The notes under the pieces were generated by a model. That model was not told the DNA's origin, made no database searches, and saw only the letters and a program-made list of their open reading frames with translations. A program made the translations under genes and the position numbers. From the NCBI GenBank assembly GCA_050486105.1, contig JBJHCR010000304.1:1-7681 (forward strand): a stretch of DNA of 7,681 nt, given 5' to 3'. Position 1 is the first letter of the stretch, and each line of letters begins with the position of its first letter. Positions 1 through 6,624 of the stretch are shown one piece after another. The DNA is from JAEXNA01 sp050486105. GTDB taxonomy: Bacteria; Vulcanimicrobiota; Xenobia; Xenobiales; JADMJV01.

Positions 1-929
1 GGCTGGAGGAGTCCGAGGTAATCGACCATCTCGTCGAACTGCTGAGGGAGGACCCCTACGGTGTTCGACTTGCCATACCAAAGGAGGCCGGTGAGTTTCT
101 TTCCATGGAGGGCATCAGACGACTTTTGGGTCACCTGAAAAAGCAGCAACTCCGGACCGGTAACCGCCTGACGGCCTATCACTTGGAAGAACTTGCCGGA
201 CAGCTTGGCGATACCGCCTTGCTCGAGGAACTTCTGGTGGCTCGTAACAGAACTTTGAAGACGGAGGACTTGGTGGTGCTGGCCAAGGTGCACCTCGCAC
301 AAGGGAACTTTCAGCAGGCCCTCAACACACTGGAGCGCGACCCGGAGGAGAAGGCAGCGCGGCACTATGAAGGAGAGCGAATCCTATTGGAGTGCCTGAA
401 GCAGTTGGGACGCTCGGCGGACCTTCAGATCGCCGCTTGGCAAAAATTCTCCGAGTATCCCGATCGGGATCGGTTTGAGGACCTTGTGGAGTTGGTGGGA
501 CACGACCGTCGAGCAGAGCTGGAGGAGAAGGCTGTTACATTGATCACAGACTGTCCGGTCTTTCGCGCTCCGAGCGCCCTTCTCTTACTGTCGCTGGACA
601 GAGAGAGCGAAGTCAATGAGTATGTTCTGAGGCGCCACGACCAGATAGGACAGGCCTTTTACACTTATCTCTCGGAGCTGGCTCACGGTCTTCGAGCTGC
701 GAATTGTTATTTAGCGGCCACGCTCTGTTACCGGGCCCTAGTTATCGACATTTTGGACAGTAAGCGGAGTAAGGCTTACCATCATGCGGCCGAGTACTAT
801 CAAGCTTTGTGCGCCCTGGAGGGCGACGTTGTCGAGTGGCGGAATTTTCCGCGCCACGCGGAGTTTCTGAGGGATTTGAAGCTACGTCACGGGCGGAAAT
901 TGGGGTTCTGGAGTAGGGTGGGGGAGTAA
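1..929 (+). CDS. DUF6880 family protein, 5' partial
   Basis: The reading frame is open from base 3, with 34 codons before the first ATG at 105. The gene therefore almost certainly starts left of the window, and that ATG is internal. About 308 residues are visible. They are almost wholly alpha-helical with TPR-like stretches, for example LAKVHLAQGNFQQALNTLE. Features I recall from DUF6880 proteins are present: an early segment ending in DPYGV, a late YRALVIDIL followed by SKAYHHAAEYY, and a C terminus HGRKLGFW. In the family, proteins end with a very similar HGRK-x-GFW tail, so the C terminus looks complete. The function of the family is not established; the helical repeats suggest a scaffold or protein-binding role, which is inference. 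The next gene is about 300 bases away, so this one is probably the end of its own transcription unit. Confidence 0.75.
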   Translation, partial: LEESEVIDHLVELLREDPYGVRLAIPKEAGEFLSMEGIRRLLGHLKKQQLRTGNRLTAYHLEELAGQLGDTALLEELLVARNRTLKTEDLVVLAKVHLAQGNFQQALNTLERDPEEKAARHYEGERILLECLKQLGRSADLQIAAWQKFSEYPDRDRFEDLVELVGHDRRAELEEKAVTLITDCPVFRAPSALLLLSLDRESEVNEYVLRRHDQIGQAFYTYLSELAHGLRAANCYLAATLCYRALVIDILDSKRSKAYHHAAEYYQALCALEGDVVEWRNFPRHAEFLRDLKLRHGRKLGFWSRVGE

Positions 930-1226
930 CGGAAGCCGGATGGCCCCGCCGAAGGTGGATGATGAACGAGTCTCGCGACGCGGAGATTGATTCAGCAGCC
1001 TTCTAGGGTCCAAAATAGTAGAGCGAAAGTGTCGAATAGGATCACGGCAGCACGTCCCATTCGTCCACTGTGGTTAGGTTCTCAGGCTCATGAAATCTCA
1101 GAGCGCCTTGGAACGAGTCGAACGGTTTCTTGTACGGTGGTCGAGCGAGATTCCTAATTTGCGCCAGGCACCACTAAGTCGCCCTACGGCAGGAGCTGAT
1201 CGCTTGCAACTCCAACAAGGCCAAGT
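930..1226. other. intergenic region with no supported gene
   Basis: This gap separates the DUF6880 gene from the hydrolase-OsmC gene. A 65-codon ORF beginning at 1090 runs through its right half into the hydrolase gene in another frame; it has no recognisable domain and I take it as chance. No tRNA-like fold or T-tract terminator is visible. The most that can be said is that it should hold the promoter of the downstream pair. Confidence 0.6.
1130..1158 (+). promoter_or_regulatory. weak candidate sigma70 promoter for the hydrolase-OsmC gene
   Basis: TTGTAC at 1130-1135 and CCTAAT at 1153-1158 are 17 bases apart. They match the sigma70 consensus at 3 of 6 and 4 of 6 positions. Transcription from here would give a leader of about 60 bases. 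The match is weak and such pairs occur by chance, so this is only the best candidate in the gap. Confidence 0.2.
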
Positions 1227-2447
1227 ATGCCAAGCCAAAAGTTCACCTTCACCAATGCTCAAGGAGAGAAGCTTGATGGGCGCTTAGAATTGCCCGCCGA
1301 GCCGACCAAGACCGCAGCTCTTTTTGCCCACTGCTTCACCTGCACCAAGGACATTCTGGCTGCGGCCCGGATCAGTAAGGCTTTGGCCGCTGAGGGCTTG
1401 GCGGTGTTGAGGTTCGATTTCACCGGGTTGGGGGGGAGTGAAGGGGACTTTGAGAACACCAACTTCTCCTCCAACGTCGAGGACCTGGTGGCGGCGGCGG
1501 AATCTCTTTCCGAGGCCGGCTACCAGGTGCAGCTACTGATCGGCCATAGCCTGGGTGGGGCAGCGGTACTGGCTGCTTGCCATCGGATAACTTCGGCTCG
1601 AGGAGTGGTGACTATCGGGGCTCCGAGCGAACCGGTGCACGTGACCCAGCATCTCGGGCAGAACCTCGACGAGATCGAGACCCGAGGCCAGGCTGAAGTG
1701 ATCTTAGCCGGGCGGCCCTTTAGGGTCCAGAGACAGTTTTTGGAGGATGTCTCCAGTTACAATCTCACTCAGAGAATTCGCCAATTGAAGGCCGCGCTAT
1801 TAATCTTTCACTCCCCCGAAGACCAGGTGGTTTCAGTGGACCACGCACGCCGGATCTACGAGGCAGCCCATCATCCAAAAAGCTTTATCTCCCTCGACGG
1901 TTCCGATCATCTGCTCAGCCGGCGCCAGGATGCGGTTTTCGTGGCCAGAACCATCGCCGCCTGGGTGTCTCGGTATTTGGAATGTACCTCTCAGGAGCGG
2001 CCACAGGTCGAATCCGGTGAGGTTCTCGTTCGTTCCATGTCTGGAGAGCGCTATACTCAGGAAGTCTTCACCGCCACCCACCATTTCTTGGCTGATGAGC
2101 CGGCCAGCGTTCAAGGGGCGGATCTGGGGCCTTCGCCCTACGACTTACTTCTGGCTGGCTTGGGAGCCTGCACCGCCATGACCCTGAAGATGTACGCTGA
2201 ACACAAAGGGATCAAACTCGATGGAGTAGCCGTCCGCCTTAAGCATAAACGTCTGCACGCCAAGGACTGCCAAGAGTGCGAAAACAAGGAGGGGCACATC
2301 GAGGTGATCGACCGTGACCTGGAGATTTTTGGTGACCTCGACGACTCTCAGCGGCAGCGCATGGCAGAGATTGCCGACCGCTGCCCGGTGCATCGAACTC
2401 TCGAAGGGGTCAAAGAGATTCACACCCGGTTGTTGGACAGAACCTAA
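1227..2447 (+). CDS. bifunctional alpha/beta hydrolase / OsmC family protein
   Basis: This is a two-domain fusion of 406 residues, the usual length for the family. Residues 1-250 form an alpha/beta hydrolase. The nucleophile elbow GHSLGG puts Ser108 as nucleophile, SPEDQVV gives Asp199 as acid and GSDHLL gives His228 as base. Residues 262-406 form an OsmC domain. Its two peroxidatic/resolving-type cysteines are in GACTAMTL (Cys315) and RCPVHRTL (Cys386). A CxxC (Cys348, Cys351) sits in HAKDCQEC, which I recall as normal for this fusion. OsmC/Ohr proteins reduce organic hydroperoxides through a reactive cysteine pair. The hydrolase substrate is unknown; de-esterification of lipid-derived peroxides before reduction would fit but is inference. 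There is no signal peptide, so it should be cytoplasmic. AAGG at 1217-1220, six bases before the ATG, supports the start. The stop overlaps the next gene's ATG by one base. Confidence 0.95.
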   Translation: MPSQKFTFTNAQGEKLDGRLELPAEPTKTAALFAHCFTCTKDILAAARISKALAAEGLAVLRFDFTGLGGSEGDFENTNFSSNVEDLVAAAESLSEAGYQVQLLIGHSLGGAAVLAACHRITSARGVVTIGAPSEPVHVTQHLGQNLDEIETRGQAEVILAGRPFRVQRQFLEDVSSYNLTQRIRQLKAALLIFHSPEDQVVSVDHARRIYEAAHHPKSFISLDGSDHLLSRRQDAVFVARTIAAWVSRYLECTSQERPQVESGEVLVRSMSGERYTQEVFTATHHFLADEPASVQGADLGPSPYDLLLAGLGACTAMTLKMYAEHKGIKLDGVAVRLKHKRLHAKDCQECENKEGHIEVIDRDLEIFGDLDDSQRQRMAEIADRCPVHRTLEGVKEIHTRLLDRT

Positions 2448-2935
2448 TGGGACGTTCTCGGGGTAAACTGTGGTACCGAAAGGGTTTGCGTTTCGAGTGC
2501 ACTCAATGCGGGAACTGCTGCACCGGCACGAGCGGTTTAGTGGAGTTTACTGATGACGAAGGCCGAGCTATGGCCCAGCTTTTGGGCCTGGAGTATGAAG
2601 CTTTCTTAGGAGATTATGCTCGCCCCTTTGCCGGAGGCTGGGCTTTGCTGGAAAGCCCGTCGACCTTTGAGAACCAGCACGATTGTATTTTCTTAGAGCG
2701 GGACTCCCAGAGTGGAAAGGCTGCATGCAGGGTCCACGCAGCGCGCCCTCAGCAATGCCGAACCTGGCCTTTTTGGCCCGACAATTTGAAGAGCCCCAGA
2801 ACCTGGAAGAAAGCGGCTCGAAATTGTGAGGGGATCGACCGTGGGCCGCTGGTGAAACTCGAGCAGATTCGAGAGGAAAGGCAGGCTACTCCCAGGGCAG
2901 GAGCGGTTCGGCGTCCTGAAAGTTCAAAACCCTAG
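2447..2935 (+). CDS. YkgJ family cysteine-cluster protein (zinc/iron-chelating domain)
   Basis: This 162-residue protein has the CxxCxxCC signature near its N terminus: Cys18, Cys21, Cys24 and Cys25 in FECTQCGNCC. Further conserved-type cysteines are Cys80 (HDCIFLE), Cys94 (ACRVH), Cys104 in RPQQCRTWPFWP and Cys127. The last motif is the usual C-terminal mark of the family. Eight cysteines could bind zinc or an Fe-S cluster; members are annotated as metal-chelating, but no firm biochemical role is known. The ATG shares one base with the stop of the hydrolase-OsmC gene (TAATG, 2445-2449) and has no strong ribosome binding site of its own, so it is probably made by translational coupling. It may therefore act with the peroxide-handling protein, which is inference. 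The last 12 bases overlap the end of the opposite-strand gene. The tail after residue 130 is polar and probably disordered. Confidence 0.87.
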   Translation: MGRSRGKLWYRKGLRFECTQCGNCCTGTSGLVEFTDDEGRAMAQLLGLEYEAFLGDYARPFAGGWALLESPSTFENQHDCIFLERDSQSGKAACRVHAARPQQCRTWPFWPDNLKSPRTWKKAARNCEGIDRGPLVKLEQIREERQATPRAGAVRRPESSKP

Positions 2936-4393
2936 TCTCCTCCGGATGGCCTCGGCCTTTTCCTCAACGGTTGGGAGCAAATGGGTTCCTCGATGGAGAC
3001 CGTCGTGGATGCCCCCAAACCAGTTTTCTTCGAGTTTGCGACGAACCTCCTTGTAATAAGCTGGTTTGGTGTGCTTGACGCAGATTTCAGCCAAGAGAAA
3101 ATGCCTCTCCCGTCCGAGATCTCTCCAGATTTCTGCAATCTGCTCCCTAGTCCAAGCTTGCGCTTGCTCCCAAGCCTCGTCTCGGACAAAGCGTTGGCCC
3201 CAAAGATCGCTTTTCAATTGAGGCCAGTGCACGATCCCAATAAGGCCCTTGGGAGCCTGGGGGAACTCAACCGTCTCAAGCGAGTGTCCCTCAGTGAAGA
3301 AGTCGACACTTGCCACCCGGTCATCTAAAGCAAGGCTAAAGACAGCCTTGGCATGCACCTGGCCTGCTGGTCTGGCTTTCTCTGAAGGAAGCCATCTTCT
3401 GGTCATTACTCTCAGGCCCCCTGAGGGCAGAAAGCTTCGAAAGAAACCGGGTCGGCCGTGCCGCTCAAGCAACCCAGGCGGAGAATCCTTATGGAGATCG
3501 GATTTAGGGTCCAAGATCACCTTGCAGTTCAATCCTTTTGCTTGGTCTTCTGAGAGAACGAATCGCTCGTACAAGCACAGGTGCTTGCAGCGATAGTCGT
3601 ACCAGTTACCATCAAGACTGGAGGTGCCGCACTCTGACCACAGGCAATGCGTGGAACCCAGCTGAAGTTCTCGGCCACGCCCAGCCCGCAAGCGATTCTC
3701 CAGCCTCTTGATCCTGGCGTAGTTCGGAGGCATCTCAAGGTTAGGAATTAAGAAGTAGAGGTCCGAGCCGAGGCTGGTGAGCGGCGTATCAAGCAAGGAC
3801 ATCGGCCGGCCCTCTATCAGACCTCCTTTCGGGCACAGAGTCACACTCCAGTCTTCTTTCTTGCGGAAGGTTCTCAGCCCGATCTCCAGACTTCTGCCTG
3901 CCGAGATAAGGCGCAACCAAGCGCGGTCCCAGGCCAAGTCTAAGGGGTTCTGAGAGGCGAAAGGATGCTGGTACCGTTCCTTAATCCAGTCCTTGCCACG
4001 TTCCAGAAAGGCCTTAGGAGCTTTGCTCGTACGACGTATCCACGTCACCTGTGGAACACCATGATGGTCTAGAGCCCTGTCTGGAGGTGCACCAAGCGAA
4101 GACATGGCATCGGCCAAGAAGAATAAGGCTTTACAAAGAGTCAGTTCGTCTGGAGGGACTGAGGCGAGGAAGCTCTCTCGGGCCTTCCGGCCAGAGACGG
4201 TGAACGCTTGATTCGTCCGAGTGAGATCTCCGGCCTGAGCAGTCCTTTTGAGGAAATCATCCATTATGGGGGGTTCGAACTTTTCGATCAGACCCCTTGA
4301 GAGCCTCGACCAGCGTCGGGTACCACAGGTAGGCCCGTAAAGGCCACGCTTGGCCCTTTCTTGACCGCCAACTTCAAGAGCCCCAGAGCCCAT
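2924..4393 (-). CDS. conserved-looking hypothetical protein with a central four-cysteine cluster
   Basis: I do not recognise this family. From the ATG at 4393 it has 489 residues. It appears soluble, with no signal peptide or membrane segment. In the middle, HCLWSEC followed by YDYRCKHLC (Cys250, Cys255, Cys269, Cys273) could bind zinc. The N-terminal third is rich in aromatic and charged residues, including FLERGKDWIKERY and LDLAWDRAWLRL. The last 90 residues are charged and helical, from about WEQAQAWTREQIAEIW to the end. The start is uncertain. The 4393 ATG has a weak GGAAG five bases upstream, but residues 1-43 look unlike the rest. The alternative ATG at 4264 (MDDFLKRTAQ) has no ribosome binding site but would leave a 173-base promoter region shared with the divergent membrane-protein gene. 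The 3' end overlaps the YkgJ gene by 12 bases, so no separate terminator fits between them. Confidence 0.75.
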   Translation of the reverse strand: MGSGALEVGGQERAKRGLYGPTCGTRRWSRLSRGLIEKFEPPIMDDFLKRTAQAGDLTRTNQAFTVSGRKARESFLASVPPDELTLCKALFFLADAMSSLGAPPDRALDHHGVPQVTWIRRTSKAPKAFLERGKDWIKERYQHPFASQNPLDLAWDRAWLRLISAGRSLEIGLRTFRKKEDWSVTLCPKGGLIEGRPMSLLDTPLTSLGSDLYFLIPNLEMPPNYARIKRLENRLRAGRGRELQLGSTHCLWSECGTSSLDGNWYDYRCKHLCLYERFVLSEDQAKGLNCKVILDPKSDLHKDSPPGLLERHGRPGFFRSFLPSGGLRVMTRRWLPSEKARPAGQVHAKAVFSLALDDRVASVDFFTEGHSLETVEFPQAPKGLIGIVHWPQLKSDLWGQRFVRDEAWEQAQAWTREQIAEIWRDLGRERHFLLAEICVKHTKPAYYKEVRRKLEENWFGGIHDGLHRGTHLLPTVEEKAEAIRRRLGF

Positions 4394-4427
4394 TTGATCT
4401 TCCAGGGTTGATTCGCTTGAGGCAGAA

Positions 4428-4434
4428 GAGGGGG
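4428..4434 (+). promoter_or_regulatory. ribosome binding site fixing the start at 4438
   Basis: GAGGGGG lies just upstream of the ATG at 4438, with about six bases between GAGG and the start codon. A longer frame is open from a TTG at 4408, but that codon has no such site, so 4438 is the better start. Confidence 0.6.
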
Positions 4435-4437
4435 ACT

Positions 4438-5313
4438 ATGAGGAAACCCCTAGATTGGACCTTTTCCCTTCCTGTCCAGAAACTCAAGGCCGAAGTGCTC
4501 GAGCATCGTCAAAAGTGTTTGGAAGCTCAAGCGGTCCACGAGGATGCTGATCGTCGTTTAAATGTGGGCCAGAAAATTATGAGTACGGGGTGTGTCGCCC
4601 CGATTTTTCTCGGTTTTTTCTCTCTTGTAGGGTTGGTCCACCCGAACGCTTTCCCCGCCATAGGAACCGTATCAGTGGTTCTCATCGTCCTCGGGTTTGT
4701 AGTGGTGTTGCGCGCCTCGAACAAGAAGATGAAGTGCCCTCTGAGGGGTTTTCGGACGGACCTAAGCTATGCTCTTGAAGAGGTGCTGTCGGTCCTTGAG
4801 GACCATGTCCCTAAGGACTGCGAGGTTCGATTGTCGGCTTGCTTTTGGGAAGGGTTCTCCGAAGAAGAGTGCCTGCAAAAGGTTCAGACCTACGGGGTGG
4901 AGATCTATCAAAAGAGGCTCCTTGAAGGTTGTTTTCCTCTCAAGAACGGGGCTCGCGTCGAGGTGACGGCAGAAAGACAGACTCGAATGACTGTAGAATT
5001 CAAGAGCGAGAGACACGTCGATGAGCCGCTCGGGTCTGATGGTCAATTTGGCCACAGAACCGTCCGTAAGCTGATAGCTAAAGAGCACACGGACTACTTC
5101 TCTGTTCTCATTCCTGAGCCCACCAATGAGGCTTGGTCACTCTTCCCGAGTTTGAATGCCAACCACGAAAAGCTTGAACCCGAGCCGAACCTGTTAGAAA
5201 GAGACGGTGAACATTTCGCGACGCTTGAAGTGGAGGTTGGGGAAGCAGAGTTTTCTGCCGACCCCCTCCTTGCGCTTCTTGATTGGACTTTCGCTCGACT
5301 TCCGCAAAAGTGA
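4438..5313 (+). CDS. hypothetical membrane protein with two adjacent transmembrane segments
   Basis: From the ATG at 4438 this is a 291-residue protein of no family I recognise. Residues 1-47 are a charged helix that may form a coiled coil. Two hydrophobic segments follow, at about 50-67 (GCVAPIFLGFFSLVGLV) and 74-92 (AIGTVSVVLIVLGFVVVL). They are separated by a short HPNAFP turn and closed by a Lys-rich RASNKKMK. By the positive-inside rule both ends should be cytoplasmic, giving a hairpin anchor. The remaining 195 residues are soluble, acidic towards the end, and contain alternating strands (ARVEVTAERQTRMTVEF), ending with a DWTFARLP helix. The short hairpin with a large cytosolic domain could tether or sense something at the membrane; this is inference. 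It is divergent from the four-cysteine gene, which may share its control. An ordinary ribosome binding site supports the start. Confidence 0.75.
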   Translation: MRKPLDWTFSLPVQKLKAEVLEHRQKCLEAQAVHEDADRRLNVGQKIMSTGCVAPIFLGFFSLVGLVHPNAFPAIGTVSVVLIVLGFVVVLRASNKKMKCPLRGFRTDLSYALEEVLSVLEDHVPKDCEVRLSACFWEGFSEEECLQKVQTYGVEIYQKRLLEGCFPLKNGARVEVTAERQTRMTVEFKSERHVDEPLGSDGQFGHRTVRKLIAKEHTDYFSVLIPEPTNEAWSLFPSLNANHEKLEPEPNLLERDGEHFATLEVEVGEAEFSADPLLALLDWTFARLPQK

Positions 5314-5369
5314 CATCGGGAGTGCTAGCCTTCTACACAGGATTAGAGGTTGATTCGGCGCACAGCCTC

Positions 5370-6011
5370 CTAGTTCAGAATATAGGCCCCGTTCACATGG
5401 GAGGGGGTGAAGAGATGGAGAGAGCCGGCCATCTCCACCGTTTGCTCTAAGGTCATGTTTTCGGTGCGAACTTTGCAACTGTTGGTTCCATCGGGGCTGG
5501 TTCGGATCCACTCTGAAGAGATCTCGTTGGCCCCAGTCTTTTGCAGAATCAAACCATTCTCCAGGACTGTCAAAGGGCCGCTGCCGTCGATCAAGGCGTC
5601 CCCGATCCCATCATTGGTGCAGGCCACTTCGAAGGCGGCCCCGGTGGCCGAGTCAGAAAACACCGCGGTGAAATCGGAGACGTCGAGATTCTGATCGTAG
5701 GTTCCGTCAACGTTAGCCTCACCAAGGTGGCTAGCGATCTTCATCGGCGCTATAGTGTACAGACCTGAAGCGTCGGTCTCTTTCTGGATGGCTTCGATGC
5801 CTTTTTCATGGACAGCGTCGTAATGGATGGTTCCCGCGTGTTGCTCGGTGGCGGGAGCGTAGGCGTCCTCGATGACCAGTTCGGCTTGAGGTTGGTTGTT
5901 GTCCACCGTAGCCAAGTCCTGGTGATGTCCTCCGACTTGGAGCCCTCCAGCCACAATGGCTGTACTGAGAGCTAAAACGGTGGCGATTTTTCCGAACCTT
6001 CCGATATTCAT
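5370..6011 (-). CDS. small exported protein of unknown function
   Basis: The frame is open upstream to 6137, but I place the start at the ATG at 6011. There a signal peptide begins (MNIGRFGKIATVLALSTAIVAGG) and AGGAG lies 11 bases upstream. The extra upstream codons read through the AT-rich promoter region. The protein has 213 residues: a two-positive N region, a hydrophobic core at 8-21, and a likely cleavage near residues 21-23. The mature part is acidic and poor in basic residues. It holds exactly two cysteines, Cys131 (FEVACTND) and Cys179 (NSCKVRT), which could form a disulfide in the periplasm. There is no lipobox cysteine, pilin prepilin site or membrane anchor, so it is probably periplasmic or secreted. 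I recognise no family. It faces the membrane-protein gene tail to tail with 56 bases between them. Confidence 0.75.
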   Translation of the reverse strand: MNIGRFGKIATVLALSTAIVAGGLQVGGHHQDLATVDNNQPQAELVIEDAYAPATEQHAGTIHYDAVHEKGIEAIQKETDASGLYTIAPMKIASHLGEANVDGTYDQNLDVSDFTAVFSDSATGAAFEVACTNDGIGDALIDGSGPLTVLENGLILQKTGANEISSEWIRTSPDGTNSCKVRTENMTLEQTVEMAGSLHLFTPSHVNGAYILN

Positions 6012-6047
6012 TTGTTGGGGCTCTCCTGTTTGCTGGACTCTAGCTGT

Positions 6048-6053
6048 ATCATA
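6048..6053 (-). promoter_or_regulatory. candidate -10 box of the exported-protein gene
   Basis: On the minus strand this reads TATGAT, five of six matches to the sigma70 -10 consensus. It would start transcription near 6041, giving a leader of about 30 bases that contains the AGGAG site. No good -35 box lies 16-19 bases upstream (AGAAAA at 17), so the promoter would depend on the AT-rich element beside it or on an activator. Confidence 0.4.
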
Positions 6054-6062
6054 TCCTAGAGA

Positions 6063-6107
6063 TTTGAAAATTTTCTGAAAACTTTCTAACAATTTTGCGC
6101 TATTTTC
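6063..6107. promoter_or_regulatory. AT-rich element with helically phased T-tracts and tandem 11-bp boxes
   Basis: Two contiguous 11-mers, TGAAAATTTTC (6065-6075) and TGAAAACTTTC (6076-6086), are followed by a degenerate third copy, TAACAATTTTG (6087-6097, 8 of 11). A further ATTTTC is at 6102-6107. T-tracts are centred near 6072, 6084, 6094 and 6104, about one helical turn apart. Such spacing is known to curve DNA. The element sits immediately upstream of the TATGAT box, where an UP element or activator site of the exported-protein gene would be. Confidence 0.4.
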
Positions 6108-6202
6108 GGATAGTGAGGAAGATTGAGGTCTCCACAAAGCCGACCAATTAAGACGACTAGGGATGAAAAGTGAGAGCTGTGGTCACCCAGGATTGGGGCC
6201 CA

Positions 6203-6237
6203 TGACCCTAGCTGACCCAGAGTCCTTAGGGTACCCT
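6203..6237. promoter_or_regulatory. cluster of short inverted and direct repeats upstream of the small gene
   Basis: TGACCC occurs at 6203-6208 and 6213-6218, ten bases apart on one face of the helix. ACCCTA (6205-6210) is the inverse of TAGGGT (6227-6232). AGGGTACCCT at 6228-6237 is a perfect 10-base palindrome. The group lies 7 to 41 bases before the ribosome binding site of the small gene and could be an operator. The repeats are short, so chance is possible. Confidence 0.25.
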
Positions 6238-6243
6238 GAAGAT

Positions 6244-6248
6244 GGAGG
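6244..6248 (+). promoter_or_regulatory. strong ribosome binding site fixing the start at 6257
   Basis: GGAGG is followed by eight bases and then ATG at 6257. An in-frame ATG at 6242 overlaps this site and has none of its own, so 6257 is the likely start. Confidence 0.6.
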
Positions 6249-6256
6249 TTCTGCTC

Positions 6257-6556
6257 ATGTCACACGACCGAGAATTCGAAGCCTGGATGAACACAATGGA
6301 AGCGCTGGGATCGGCTTTGTTTGGCTCCGTAGGTGGAATGCACAACCGCAACAGGGGATACTCCGAGGAGGAAGGACGGCAGCCTCACCAGGATCCCGGC
6401 CAAGGTGAATCCAAGTGGGAAGCTCCCCGAACAGATTCCAACCGTAGTCCAAAGGGAATCGAAGAGCCCTTGTTTTCCCTCCGATTCAACTTAGACCTGT
6501 TTACGGACCGCCTGGTTCAGAACTCCGAGGCTCGCTGGAAGGACCCCCGGAGGTGA
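6257..6556 (+). CDS. small hypothetical protein, possibly truncated by a frameshift
   Basis: A 99-residue ORF with an excellent ribosome binding site but no family I recognise. It starts with an amphipathic helix (EFEAWMNTMEALGSALFG). A polar, probably disordered middle rich in Gly, Arg, Gln and Glu follows (about residues 28-68). It then returns to an ordered-looking end (FSLRFNLDLFTDRLV). There is no signal peptide or membrane segment. The stop at 6554-6556 comes six bases after a run of five Cs (6544-6548). The next forward frame continues beyond it with a coding-like peptide to 6668. The true product may therefore be about 136 residues, with the break due to a mutation, a sequence error or a programmed shift. 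The gene diverges from the exported-protein gene and converges on the macro-like gene. The strong start site is the main reason to believe it. Confidence 0.55.
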   Translation: MSHDREFEAWMNTMEALGSALFGSVGGMHNRNRGYSEEEGRQPHQDPGQGESKWEAPRTDSNRSPKGIEEPLFSLRFNLDLFTDRLVQNSEARWKDPRR

Positions 6557-6624
6557 GAGTCTCGTTGAGAACGTTTCGCAGTTTCTGGTGCCCGTAGTCG
6601 AGAACCTCACCGACCATTGGCGAT

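Noticed and set aside
918..950. GGTGGGG / CCCCGCC inverted repeat at the end of the DUF6880 gene as a terminator
   Set aside because: The loop is 19 bases, the stem overlaps the last codons, and no T-run follows.
1090..1287. 65-codon plus-strand ORF before the hydrolase gene
   Set aside because: It has no good ribosome binding site, a composition unlike a folded protein, and runs 61 bases into the well-supported hydrolase-OsmC start in another frame.
5346..5369. GAGGTTG / CAGCCTC hairpin between the convergent membrane-protein and exported-protein genes
   Set aside because: It is a seven-pair stem with one wobble on the plus strand and a mismatch on the minus strand, and no T-run follows on either side, so it is not a credible terminator.
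6123..6151. TTGAGG - 17 bases - AATTAA as a promoter for the small plus-strand gene
   Set aside because: The -10 matches only 3 of 6 positions, and the pair sits in the AT-rich shoulder where chance matches are frequent.
6163..6408. 81-codon plus-strand ORF overlapping the small gene
   Set aside because: It lacks a ribosome binding site and is rich in Gly, Pro and Arg, typical of an out-of-frame reading of GC-rich coding DNA; the frame starting at 6257 is better supported.
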